This document shows positions 19,237 through 29,838 of a DNA stretch of 64,000 nucleotides, piece after piece. Position 1 is the stretch's first letter. Each line of letters opens with the position of its first letter. Source of the DNA: Eledone cirrhosa (Eukaryota; Mollusca; Cephalopoda; Octopoda; Eledonidae). Under the pieces are notes generated by a model that did no database searches, was not told the DNA's origin, and saw nothing but the letters and a program-made list of their open reading frames with translations. Made by a program: the position numbers and the translations under genes. The stretch is taken from NCBI GenBank assembly GCA_964016885.1, contig OZ024743.1, forward strand, positions 163,864,142 through 163,928,141. Reading direction: 5' to 3'.

Positions 19237-21610
19237 TGAGCTATGCACTCTAACGAGTAACATTACTCCAAAGACCCAGAGGAATGCCATTTTCAGCTGA
19301 TTCATGACTATAGGTAGTTGGCATGAAAACCGAATTGAAGATAACGAGTTTGGCTTATACACCTAATTCCTTTCTTCTGATTACTGAGTGCTGAAGCTGG
19401 TGCATTACTGCACCAGCTACTACAATTCTTGCACTTAATTCAGCCACCTGCCTTCCATACCTGTGAACACAGAGATACTTGAACTTCTCTACCTGCTTCA
19501 GTGAAACTCCATTTACATGTAGCAGGCACTGTGCAGGCTTCCTTGAGAGGACGAGTGTCTCAGTCTTCGCAGCACTGATTTTCATTCCCGCCATGCAGCA
19601 CTCATCATGAAACCTATCAAGTGTAAGTTGAAGATCACCTTCTGTCAAGTTAAGTAACATCATGTCGTCTGCAAATTCCAGCTGACTAATTTTACACCTG
19701 CCAGTCATAATACCACTTCCAATTCAGCTACCTATGTCAATCCTGTTCATGAAAATAATGAACAGGATAGGTGACAATACACAACCATAGCGGAGTCTGA
19801 CTCCCACATTGAATGGTTTTAATTTGGCACCATTTATCTGAACAGAAATACTTGGGCATTCGTATAGAGACATCAGGGCAGCAAGAAACTGACCAGTGAT
19901 CCCATACTTCTGGACAGCCTTCCACAGCAGGTCCTGAGGAATGCGATCATATGCCTTTTCAAGGTTGACAAAACTAGAATATACCTCTTGGCAATACTCC
20001 CACCATTTCTCGATGTGAATATTTGGTTGGCTGTGCTGTGTCTGAGGTGAAAACCACACTCTGTTCGTCAGTTAACTTGACTTGACAATCTCCCTATATC
20101 TCTTTGCCAGACACTAAGCATAGACTTTGCCAGGATGGCTTAACAAGGAGATTCCTCTGTAATTAGAACAATCTCTCTTGTCTCCCTTTTTGAAAATTGC
20201 GATTATCACTCCCGATTGCCATTGCTTAGATGCCTTTCCAGAGATCTAGGCCACCCGGCACACACAAGTCGGCCAGAGAATACATTCTCTATTTAAGGCT
20301 TTTAACTCCTCTAGCCAGATTTCATCTTCCCCAGTGGCCTTGCCACATTTGAGTTCTTTATCTGCTCTTCAGACCTCAGTCTTTGAGAGATTAGCCACAA
20401 CTCTCAGATGCACCATATGTACATCCGAAGATGCTGTTGTGATCCTGTTTAGGAGATCAGCAAAGTATTTTCTCCACTGTGCGAGAATTCACCTCTCTGA
20501 AGAGAGAATCCCCAGACACGTACTTGATAGCAGGTGTGGAGGAGGGCTTCTTATTTCAAAGTTGGCAGATTTTATTTAATCTGAAGTCGGATTCCAGCTT
20601 AACCCCAAAGTCGTCCCATGTCTTAACTTGGGAAGCCTTTACTGTCTCTGTTGCGATTTGTTGTGCCTTCTAGTACAGCAAGTGCAAAACTTATTTCCAA
20701 GCCAAGCTCTGTAAGCCTCTTTCTTTGCTCAGATGGCATCTTCAACCTATTGATTAACCCAAAGGATCATTCTGCCATCCGGCGCTGCACCAATTCTCTT
20801 TCACCCACAGCATTTAACAGCTAAAGCAGAAACTGCTGCACTGAACAATCTCCACTCTGTTTCAATGTCCTCAGTTTTTTCAGTGAGTTCTCTGAATTTG
20901 GATGCATTAATATATGCATACATTGTCCTGACTTCTTTACCCACCAATACTTTCCACTTTATCCTGTAGGTCGCCCTGTGCCTGCCAGTTTTGTGGTCTT
21001 CTTTGGCGTTATGTAGTCTCCAGTTGAAGATAACTAGAGGGTGATTAGTTGACAGCTCAGCCCCTCTCTTAACACAAACATCCAGGACAGAATCAAAGAG
21101 ATCAGAGACAATAACAAAATCAATTATTGATCTCTGTCCCTGTTCCCCTTATACCATGTATATTCATGGATGTCTTTGTATTGGAAAAATGTGTTCATAA
21201 TATAAAGTCCAATGCTAAAACAGAAGTCTAATAAGGCCTCTCTATTCGTATTTAGATCAGGGTCACCATTCCTTCCCATCATTCTTTCTCATGTCAAGAG
21301 GCCAGTGCCAGAATGTGCATTGAAGTCTCCCATCAGGATATATGACACAGTCTTAACTACATCTAACACTGCAGTGACCTTATCAAAGAAGCACCTGTAT
21401 TCGGACTACTTGGTTGGTGCATAAACTTGCACCAACCACAGAGACCTATCTTTCAACCTAAGCTTCAAGAGGCAAATCCTTCCTCCTAATGGGATCCAGT
21501 CCGTAACGCATTCTGACAGCTGGGGGCTTCTGAGTATCTCCACACCTGCCTGTGCAATCATTTCTGCTGCCACACCTGCAACCCATTCTCTTGCAGAACA
21601 GCTCTGTTGA
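19237..21610 (-). mobile_element. L-B LINE with endonuclease and RT remnants
   Basis: A ~2.4-kb minus-strand retrotransposon body ending in (GAA)n. The 5' part near 21610-21280 encodes an APE-type endonuclease (SYILMGDFNAHSGTG, with LVQVYAPT upstream); the middle encodes a linker including TNHPLVIFNWRLHNAKEDHK (about 20960-21050); the 3' half encodes the RT. It is truncated shortly before the catalytic N-terminal endonuclease motifs. Clade assignment is uncertain (RTE-like or I-superfamily). Confidence 0.75.
19355..20059 (-). pseudogene. L-B reverse transcriptase, frameshifted
   Basis: Two frames cover RT. FVNLEKAYDRIPQDLLWKAV and GVRLRYGCVLSPILFIIFMN (19724-20059) hold the first catalytic Asp region and the block that precedes the palm. 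After a break near 19715, KISQLEFADDMMLLNLTEGD (about 19650-19690) holds the FADD catalytic motif, followed by VNGVSLKQVEKFKYL and MHQLQHSVIRRKELG. The usual QG before CVLSP reads YG here. After 19355 the coding text continues in broken frames as ..AKLVIFNSVFMPT.. before the tail. Inactive. Confidence 0.8.
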
Positions 21611-22029
21611 GAAAAATGTAAAAGTTGTTTTACTAAATTTTACAAAATTTTGATTATTTTAAAAATTACTTCAAACTCATTGGCAGATGGTCATGGAAGT
21701 ATTATTGTTACAAATCTTTTCATATGCCAGTTTCGTGGGTTAGTCAAAAAGTAATGCAATTTGTTTCATTATATAAGAAATAAGGACACAATGAAACATA
21801 TCATACATCAAAATATAGCTATACATTACAGGTTCACAGCCCTACTTCTCAACATAGTCAACACCTCTTTTAATAGCAATGTTTCACCTATGAATGAGCA
21901 CATGTACCCCAGCTTCGTAAAACTCAACTGGTTGCTGATGTTTCCAATTCCTTACAACAGTTTTGACTTCTTTATCACCACCATAACATTTTCCCCCTCA
22001 ATGCCTCTTTTATTCAAAGAGATGGAAGT

Positions 22030-22990
22030 TTGAGGGTGCTAAGTCAGGTCGGTAGGAAGAATGAGAGTTGTCCATCTGAAGGAGTTTATTACCCCCTATG
22101 TTCTAAGGCTCAAGTGAGTCCTGCCATTGTCATGTTGAAGCACTTCATTTATCTCAAATTTAATCATACGCGGCAGGTTCTTGCTCTAAGTCTTTTAATG
22201 GTGTCAATGTATGTTTCAGAATTCACTGTTTCTCCTCTTGGCAAGAAATTAGCAAGAATAACACCTTGAGCATCCCAAAAGATAGTTGCCATGATTTTTC
22301 CAGCTGACTTTTCTACCTTGAACTTTTTTGTGTTTGGATATGTCAGATGATGCCATTCCATTGATTGTCTTTTTGGTTCTGGTTCATAATAATTGTTTCT
22401 ACTTTTGGCACAAGGCCAGCAAATTACCCAGTGCATTACTGGTACTTTATTTTATTGACCTCGTAAGGATGAAAGGCAAAGTTCACCTCGGCGGGATTTG
22501 AACTCAGAATGGAAAGGGCCGAAACTCTATGCTGCAAAGCATGGCATCCGACCCTGAATCCAAGTTATGAACCTTTGAGAGAAGGTTTTGTCACTTTCAC
22601 TGACTTCAACGACTTCAGTGCAACATTTAACCCTTTCAATCCTGTGCTCATGTGTCAGTTGTTTTGGTATCCAGCAGGCACACACTTTTGAATCTCCAAA
22701 TGACTCAATAATGCCAGCACTACTCTGGCTAACTCTGAGCACTGATACCAGCTCATCAATGATTATGCACCTAACAGCTCCGAATAAAGCGTCTGTTTTT
22801 TCTTTGCTGGCAAGATTGACAGAAGATGATGGGTAGCCACTACGAAGCATGTCTGCTAAGCTTGAATTTTCCATTTCTTCTTGGTCTGTTGAATTCTTAT
22901 TCTGACTGTGGGCTCATTACTACACATTGCTGTAGTCTAAAGCTTTATCTTTGTATATGTTTTTCAGTCTTTTGTGAATATTTACAGGCA
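22030..22990 (-). pseudogene. Mariner transposase remnant
   Basis: On the minus strand the N-terminal part includes ..YKDKALDYSNV.. and ..SLADMLRSGYPSSS, then FSQRFITW where the SINE interrupts. After the SINE comes YYEPEPKRQSMEWHHLTYPN and KIMATIFWDAQGVILANFLPRG, the mariner catalytic-core region with its second Asp (FWD). Further C-terminal text (NMTMAGLT, then a broken ..LRGKML..) shows frameshifts and stops. DD34D mariner transposases are ~345 aa; this one is split and mutated and cannot be active. Confidence 0.85.
22393..22567 (-). mobile_element. SINE-B inserted in the mariner transposase
   Basis: The plus strand reads TTTCTACTTTTGGCACAAGGCC..GGTACTTTATTTTATTGACC..AAGGATGAAAGGCAAAG..GGCGGGATTTGAACTC..AAAGCATGGCATCCGACCCT, the full reverse of SINE-B: a tRNA-derived head with B-box GAGTTCAAATCC, the GGGGTCGATAAAATAAAGTA body and the GGCCTTGTGCCAAA end. 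It postdates the mariner insertion. Confidence 0.85.
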
Positions 22991-23183
22991 ACTAGGAACT
23001 TGATTACAGCTCTTTGCTTCTGACAGACTTCCAGCCAGGCAACCATTTTCATATCAGTTCATTTATTCATATATCTGAAAAAATTAAAATTAATGATGTG
23101 CTTTTATTACATTTGTACCAAATTTCAAATAATTTTTCTTTGAGAAATGTCCCTCCTATGACAAAAATTTCATTACTTTTTGA

Positions 23184-23699
23184 TACACACTCATATATTA
23201 AATTATTGTTTTGTTCTTAAGGCTGGCACTCTGTACTTCATGAAACTGCATTATCAAGACATTCTTGAAAAGTTCAAAATATCACTTCAACTGCATCACA
23301 GTAAAAATAAAAGTCTTTAATACTGCTAATTTTCACAATGATCTGTCCAGTAGTAAAAATACTATAAACATTTGAATCAACATGCCTGTTTTCAGATATT
23401 CTCTACTAAATCATTGCAGGATGTTAATAGTTCACCTGATTTTTTTTTTTATTTTGTCAACAGGCAGTTACAAAATTGAATGCTACCAACTTTTATCACC
23501 CATTGTATAATCAATACTCACATACACCCACTCCCACACATATATACATTAACTAGACCATGCAATCCATGTTGTAATTTCACAAAGGTTGTCTAGGTAG
23601 GTATCTTAAACCTTCTGTGGTAGTAAAATGTACCATAAAATGCACCATAAAGTAAGATAACAGTGACCTATTCATAAATGTAGGGCAAGTGTTTTTGAT
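23184..23699. other. No gene seen
   Basis: AT-rich sequence flanking the mariner. ACCATAAAATGCACCATAAAG near 23628 is a short tandem doublet. No motif is recognised. Confidence 0.5.
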
Positions 23700-23900
23700 A
23701 TATAATAATAGTTTCCTCTTTTGGCACAAGGCCAGCAATTATCCCAGTGCATTACTGATACTTTATTTTATCGACCCCATAAAGACAAAAGGCAAAGTTA
23801 ACCTCGATGGGATTTGAACTCAGATTGTAAAGGGACGTAACCATGCTGGAAAGCACAGCGTCCAACCCTCTACCAATACTGCCAATCCACTGCTCTCATA
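23700..23900 (-). mobile_element. SINE-B, near full length
   Basis: TTTGGCACAAGGCCAGCAATTATCC..TTTATCGACCCC..AACCTCGATGGGATTTGAACTC..GTCCAACCCTCTACC..GCCAATCCACTG. All parts of SINE-B are in order on the minus strand, including a B-box-like GAGTTCAAATCC. Confidence 0.88.
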
Positions 23901-23919
23901 TTTTTGATATATAATAATG

Positions 23920-24300
23920 ATTTCTAATCTAGTTACAATGCCTGCAATTTGTTGGGAGGAGGAAAATGACCCAGTATTTGACTGGTACTTTATTTTATCG
24001 ACCTGAAAAGGATGAAAGGAAAAGTTGAACCTATTGGAATTTGAACCCAGAACACAGAGAGCTGAAACAAATAATAATAATAATTTCTGATTTAGGCACA
24101 AGGTCAGAAATTTTGGGGGAGGAGAAAGTTGATTCAATCAGCCCCAGTGCGTGACTGGTACTTTATTTTATTGACCCCGTAAGGATGAAAGGCAATACTA
24201 ACCTCAGCAGGATTTGAACTCAGAACATAAAGGTCCATAACTCTATATGCCCCAAAGCAGGGTGTCCGACCTCAGCAAGATTTGAACTTAGAATGTAAAG
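23920..24300 (-). mobile_element. Two further SINE-B copies in tandem, diverged
   Basis: First copy about 23920-24070 (TCTAGTTACAATGCC..GACTGGTACTTTATTTTATCG..GGAATTTGAACCC). Second copy about 24083-24300 (TTTAGGCACAAGGTCAG..GTGACTGGTACTTTATTTTA..CAGCAGGATTTGAACTC) with part of the head duplicated (GACCTCAGCAAGATTTGAACTT). With the copy at 23700, three same-orientation SINE-B copies lie within 600 bp. Confidence 0.75.
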
Positions 24301-25575
24301 ATGTGGAGCAAAGAGATTTTTTTGTTCAATCCTCGAATATATATGTTATGTATTAAATGTATAATATATATACAATATACATATATTGCATGAAAGAATA
24401 CAAGCCTGGATAGAATAAAAAATAGAGAACTGATTCGATTCGGGGACTGCCTGCTCATTCGGTGTTATAGTGATGGCAGACAGACCCTGAATTTTCTATT
24501 TTCTATTCTCTGTTTGGGTTCAACGTAATCCTGTTATATAATTCTGCAAATAACACCTGATGAAATCACCTAGTCTTGCATCATGATTGGATGTTAGGGC
24601 TGGGCCATCGAAATATGTATAGTGCTTTCGGAGAATTAAAATTCTAAAGTAAATTCTCCAGTCTGGCCTTCTGTTGTTGCCTAACATAAATGGTACATGT
24701 ATATAAAATCGTTTAGATATGTAAATAACACAACCATATAAAGGCAAAGAATAATTCAAAACTCAAATGTGATTTTATAGTCCAGAGCAAAATAGGTAAA
24801 AGACAGTTCAGAGTTTAATCCAATCTGTCACAGTAGTTTTACAATATCACACTATATATAAAATGAATAAAAATAACCAGGATTAAATTACATTAAATTA
24901 TTTAAGTGATTTACAAATGTTTCTAATTATGTTATTTATGTTGTTTAATAGATTCTAAAGAAATCAATGCAGAGGAAAAAATGTATTTTCTTACTGTATT
25001 GATAGAAACCTTCGTAAATCACTTGAATAATTTAATGTAATTTAATCCTGGATATTTTTATTCATCCCATATATATTTAAACATTTCCAAAGTATATGTT
25101 TATTGTCTTTAAAGACACATAACAGTCTTCGGCCAGAAAATTGTGAATATTCTCAACCAGCATTGATGTTCTAATGTCCCTCTCCCTCCCACACCTCTCA
25201 TCATCTCTCACTTCCTCGCTACTGTAATCGGCTCATACAAGTTAATCCATAAGCAGTCTGGGGCATTTCATAAGTTTCTGTAGCATTTTGGCCCAGTTTA
25301 ACACAAAACCTTATTGCATAGCGAACTTTCAAATTGTCTTCACGTCCCAACTGCATTCTGTAAACTAGTTAGCTGTGACAACCAGTGTTTAATAAGGTGT
25401 ATTCAAATTACTGTTACAGCTGTCTCCTTCATTCTGAAATAACAAGAGTTGACAAGTCAGTTTATTAGATGTATAGTGATGATATACTAAAATTACAATA
25501 GTCTAGGACAGTTATAACTGCCTCTCCTAAAAAGTCTCAAAATGTCTATAATGCACCTTGTATATATATATATAT
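24301..25575. other. No gene seen; one inverted repeat pair
   Basis: Contains TA-rich text near 24350-24390 and a pair of inverted segments: ACCAGGATTAAATTACATTAAATTATTTAAGTGATTTAC around 24877-24915 and its near-reverse GTAAATCACTTGAATAATTTAATGTAATTTAATCC around 25013-25049, making a ~170-bp foldback structure. No coding motif. Confidence 0.5.
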
Positions 25576-25579
25576 ATAT

Positions 25580-25880
25580 CATCATCATCATCATTTCATT
25601 TTACGTCCGCTTTTTCCTGCTTGCAAGGGTGGGACGGGAACTGATTCTGGCTTGATTTCTACAACCGGATGCCCTTCCTAACACCAACCTCATTTACAGT
25701 AATTGCTGGGTGCTTTTTTGCCGTGGCACCTCCATGACCACTTTGCAGTGGAATGATAAGGACCCAGTCCCTATCATCTCATTTCTACAGCTGAGTAAAC
25801 TGGAGCAATGTGAAATAAAGTGTCTTGCTCAACCTTACGATTGCAAGGCCAATGCTCTAACCACTAAGCCATGTGCCTCC
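25580..25880 (-). mobile_element. SINE-A with internal deletion
   Basis: The tail and central block are normal, but between CTTGCTCAA and CTTACGATTGCAAGG about 40 bp are missing, removing the B-box region (GAGTTCAATTC). The A-box-like end TGGCTTAGTGG is intact. Flanked by TA runs on both sides (25558-25579 and 25881 on). Promoter loss makes further transcription of this copy unlikely. Confidence 0.85.
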
Positions 25881-26313
25881 ATATATATAATGTTCATAGT
25901 TTGAAGACCAAGATGGCCATAAATCAGAATAGTACTCAATTCATATTGAATTGCAGAGTAGGTATAATTATGAGATATAGTCTCAACAGGGCACCCTCTT
26001 CGTTTTGCCCTATACTGGGACTATATCTTATAACTGAAGTTAAATAATTGATAATTTTTGTAAATCCCTCAAAATGTTTAATTAATTAAATAAAATAGTG
26101 TAATTTATTGGAAATACTGTCATGAAATGGTTAAATGATGATGAATAAGGGTCTCATTTGAGGAAAATGCATCTGCTATTTCTTTCAAGTTGAATGTCTG
26201 CATAGAGGTAAGTTGTGTTGTTGGCAGTCTATTCAGATATGTCATACCATTTACAGATATAGTCTTTCCAAGACTGCCTTCTCCATTATGTCATTTTTTC
26301 AACCTTTAATGAC
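25881..26313. other. No gene seen
   Basis: AT-rich spacer. Near 26037-26095 the text TGAAGTTAAATAATTGATAAT..AAATCCCTCAAAATG weakly resembles the TTAA-MITE body. Nothing else recognised. Confidence 0.4.
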
Positions 26314-26665
26314 TACTCTTGGGTCCCAAATAATAGGGGGGTGGGGTGGAATAAGCAGGGAGGTTGGAAAATTGCTAATTTTTCTGAGTTGTCTCTCTTG
26401 ATTTTTTTTTTTTGTAAACCAGAATTAGTTGTTTAGTTTACATATTGAGACACCAACCATTCTATTTATTTTATAACATATAACATTTCTGTAATGTTCT
26501 TTTTTTTTGTCATGTGCAATGATTTTTAATGTCTAAAGAAGATTAATTGTCACAGGAATGCTACCACTTAAAATAAAATTTTACTGGAGATAGATTAGCA
26601 AAATTTAATAAGCTGGGGAGTTGTAATAAGACCAGGGGAGGGGACTGGAAAAAATAAAATATGCT
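26314..26665 (+). mobile_element. MITE-C, copy 2
   Basis: Collinear with 11053-11390: CTTGGGTCCCAAATAATAGG, GGAATAAGCAGGGAGGTTGG, ATTCTATTTATTTTATAACAT, CCACTTAAAATAAAATTTT, GGACTGGAAAAAATAAAAT. The right terminal repeat is not clear in this copy. Non-coding. Confidence 0.55.
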
Positions 26666-27695
26666 CTATTTCAATCAATTTGTGAGAAATTTGGAGTGAT
26701 TTAGTAAAATTGTTAATTAGTTTATTACGATGATACTAACTTAACATATGATTTTAAAATAAAATTATGTTGGAATATTTTAATTTAAAATGGAACCCTT
26801 TAATACAGGTGCTTTTGTTTCATAGAACCAGAGCTGGTTTTGGCCAGGCTGGTATCAAAAGGGACAAATAGGAGCGAGATCTACCTGCTTCTTTTAGTAG
26901 ACTGTGCAACCACATACAGGCTCACTTCATTGGCTCATATAGTAGCTACCATGGTAATGGCATAACTAGTGGTGTTGGTGGTAGTGATGATTCCCCCTTC
27001 TACTTCTTTTCATTATTGCAATTCATACAATAAATTAAATGCCAAACTAGAAATGTTTCTGTCTAAAGTGATGTGACTGTTCATTACATAAATTATCTGT
27101 TCATTAATATTTTTTAAAAATTGTTTATCTTTTTTCTCAGCTTATATATCAGATTCAATCTTTGCATTCTAAACCACTTAAGGCCCTTGTTAATTACTTA
27201 TCTGCTTCAGTACAATTGACATCTACTACAAATCTTCACTCACTTTATTTCCTTCCCTTATTGTGTTTTAGAATGTCAAATATATTGTCTCGCAAGTATT
27301 TGTTCTATGTTCAAAATCGTGTTTGATATACTCAGATGTTAGACTGAAGCTTTTATCTGCTATAACACCACCACCTGATCCTTGGATGACTTTAACAGTC
27401 AACTGTGTGACAAGCACTTGGATGGGTCTATGTTCTGAAAATACTCTTCTCTCCCCCTACACTCTTCTTCCCTCACTAAACAATAAAAAAAAAAAAAGAT
27501 ATTTAGTTAATTTTATCATTCTCACATCAATTGAAAATTAATCTTTTGATTCCCACATGTCCCACATTCTACCAAATGAACTGTTCCTTATTCTTTATTT
27601 ATAGCTTCTGGGTTAAAAAAGAAAAACAAAGATTCTTCTTCTTGAATAACATGATGTTACAAGTGAGAAGTATTAATCACCTTAATCATCATCAT
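26666..27695. other. No gene seen
   Basis: AT-rich spacer. The segment 26740-26870 (AACTTAACATATGATTTTAAAATAAAATTATGTTGG..GGTATCAAAAGGG) is related to the sequence left of the MITE junction at 6775, so it is probably another MITE relic. Two short open frames (27323-27541, 27531-27836) show no motif. Confidence 0.45.
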
Positions 27696-28138
27696 CATAA
27701 TTATCATTTTCATATGGGCATGTGGAGAACAGGTTGCTACAAAGCAAATCAGTACTTAATTGGAGCTGCTGTCTTCTTAGTTAGGTCAGGGGACCACATC
27801 TTGCACAGATCATTCCAATTTTCTACAGCTGGATGACCTTCCTAATTCCAACCACTTTCCAAAGTGTATTGGATGCATTTTAGTATGGTTTGTAAAGCTG
27901 AATATCCTTCCTATCACCAACCACTTGAGACAGTGCACTGGTACATTTTTTTATGTCACCAATAGAAGCCAGGTTGTTATGTCCTTGACACAATTGAAGA
28001 CTGCTCATCACCATTTTGGCAGGTTATCTACAACTGGACACCCTACTTATCATCAACCTCTTTACAGACAGCACCAACAATTCAAAGGTCACATTTCTAT
28101 AACTGAAGAGTCCTCTTTCCTCTATAGGGTTAGCAATT
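27695..28138 (-). mobile_element. Decayed L-A-type tail repeat
   Basis: CATCATCATCATAATTATC, then diverged units of TACAGCTGGATGACCTTCCTAATTCCAACCACTTT, repeated about four times to 28100. No coding part. It borders the satellite that follows. Confidence 0.5.
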
Positions 28139-28139
28139 T

Positions 28140-28975
28140 ATAAGAGGATGTTACCAAATTAATATTATGCTAGAGATGTTGTTACCAATTTGATATTACA
28201 CTAGAGATGTTGTTACCTGTTTAATATTACACTAGAGATGTTGTTGCACAGTTAATATTGCACTAGAGATGTTGTTACCAATTTAATATTGCACTAGAGA
28301 TGTTACCAGTTTAATATTACACTACAGATGTTACCAATTTAATATGACATTGGAGATGTTGTTCCAATTTGATATTACACTAGAGCTGTTACCAGTTAAA
28401 TATTTCATTAGAGATGTTGTTACCAATTTACTATAACATTACAGATGTTGTTACCAATTTAATATTACACTAGAGATGTTACCAGTTTAATATTACACTA
28501 GAGATGTTACAGTTTAATATTACACTAGAGCTGTTACCAGTTTAATATTACACTAGAGCTGTTACCAGTTTAATATTACACTAGAGATGTTACCAGTTTA
28601 ATATTAGTCTAGAAATGTTACCAGTTTAATATTACACTAGAGATGTTACCAGTTTAATATTACACTAGAGATGTTACCAGTTTAATATTACACTAGAGAT
28701 GTTACCAGTTTAATATTAGTCTAGAAATGTTACCAGTTTAATATTACACTAGAGATGTTACCAGTTTAATATTACACTAGAGATGTTACCAGTTTAATAT
28801 TACTCTAGAAATGTTACAGTTTAATATTACACTAGAGATGTTACCAGTTTAATATTACACTAGAGATGTTACCAGTTTAATATTACACTAGAGATGTTAC
28901 CAGTTTAATATTACACTAGAGATGTTGTTACCAATATAATATTACACTAGAGATGTTACCAATTTAACACAGTGA
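28140..28975. repeat. 28-bp satellite, roughly 28 to 30 copies
   Basis: Tandem unit TTACCAGTTTAATATTACACTAGAGATG (28 bp, given by position at about 28655-28682). Units at the left edge and the far right carry an extra GTT (GATGTTGTTACCAATTT), giving 31-bp variants, and the centre is most uniform. This pattern of divergent edges and a homogenised centre is typical of expansion by unequal exchange. No ORF. Confidence 0.92.
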
Positions 28976-29039
28976 AGTTTTATTTCTTTGTTGTTTCTTT
29001 TGTGTGTTTAGAGACTGTGACTGGCTGATAAAAGTATTT

Positions 29040-29265
29040 ACTTAACTACTCATCATTTGACATCCCTTTTCCAGACTGGCATGTTTTGGACAGGTTGTCA
29101 TGACCCAAGACCAGATGAGTCGGAGCAATTTCATCTTGCTCATACGTTTCATATTTGGCATGGTTTCTATGACCGAATGTCTTTCTTGACACCAACTAAC
29201 TTACAGAGGTGTACTGGGTTCACTAGAGACATTTCCTCAGGCTCAGCTAGATGGAAGAGTCCTCT
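29040..29265 (-). mobile_element. Decayed L-A-type tail repeat
   Basis: TTTCCAGACTGGCATGTTTTGGACAGG..CTTGCTCATACG..GGTTTCTATGACCGAATGTC is a strongly diverged form of the L-A 3' UTR end. It precedes a TA run and then the intact L-A tail at 29331. Confidence 0.45.
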
Positions 29266-29291
29266 CAAACCTCATATTGTTTCTGTTCCTA

Positions 29292-29332
<41 letters not shown>

Positions 29333-29435
29333 TCATCATCATCATCATCAACGTTTAACGTCCGTGTTCCACGCTTGCATGGGTTTGGACGGGGGTAGTC
29401 CCACTTGAGGCAAGAGTGATTGTCTTGCTCGCATA

Positions 29436-29671
29436 GGACTGTCTGGCAGGTTTTCTACAGCTGGATGCCCTTCCTAACACCAACCACATTTACAGTGTGG
29501 GTCTGGGAGGTTTTTACCGTGTTGCCTACACGGCCACATTACAGCGTGGACTGTCTGGCGGGTTTTCTACAGCTGGATGCCCTTCCTAACACCAACCACA
29601 TTTACAGTGTGGGGCTGGGAGGTTTTTACCGTGTTGCCTACACGGCCACATTACAGCGTGGACTGTGTGTT
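29436..29671 (-). repeat. 118-bp tandem duplication in an L-A 3' UTR
   Basis: GACTGTCTGGC(A/G)GGTTTTCTACAGC..CACGGCCACATTACAGCGTG occurs twice back to back with only a few differences. The other L-A copies of this subtype (14029, 62464) have one unit. Confidence 0.85.
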
Positions 29672-29838
29672 TTTTTGTCGTGACACCTACACGATCTCAT
29701 TTGTTTCGGCCTGGATGGTGTCGCACCAACACAACTTTACATAGAACGGGGTGGCGTGGATGGAGTGGGGGTGGTGGGACGGGGGGAGGGGTATGTTGTT
29801 AGAGATGCCTACTGGCTGTAGTAGGTTTTACTATGTAT

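Larger units (their letters stand above)
21743..23183 (-). mobile_element. Mariner DNA transposon, interrupted by a SINE
   Basis: Terminal inverted repeats are visible: TA-GTCAAAAAGTAATGCAATTTG on the left (21741 on) and, reversed on the right, TA-TCAAAAAGTAATGAAATTT (ending 23185). Both sit at TA dinucleotides, the Tc1/mariner target. Total length is 1441 bp, or about 1.26 kb without the inserted SINE-B at 22393-22567, in line with usual mariner size. Confidence 0.85.

Noticed and set aside
19045..19362. Lys-rich open frame on the minus strand
   Set aside because: It translates the (GAA)n tail of L-B and adjacent triplets.
28140..28975. Possible CRISPR-like array
   Set aside because: The repeats are directly tandem with no unique spacers, so this is a satellite.
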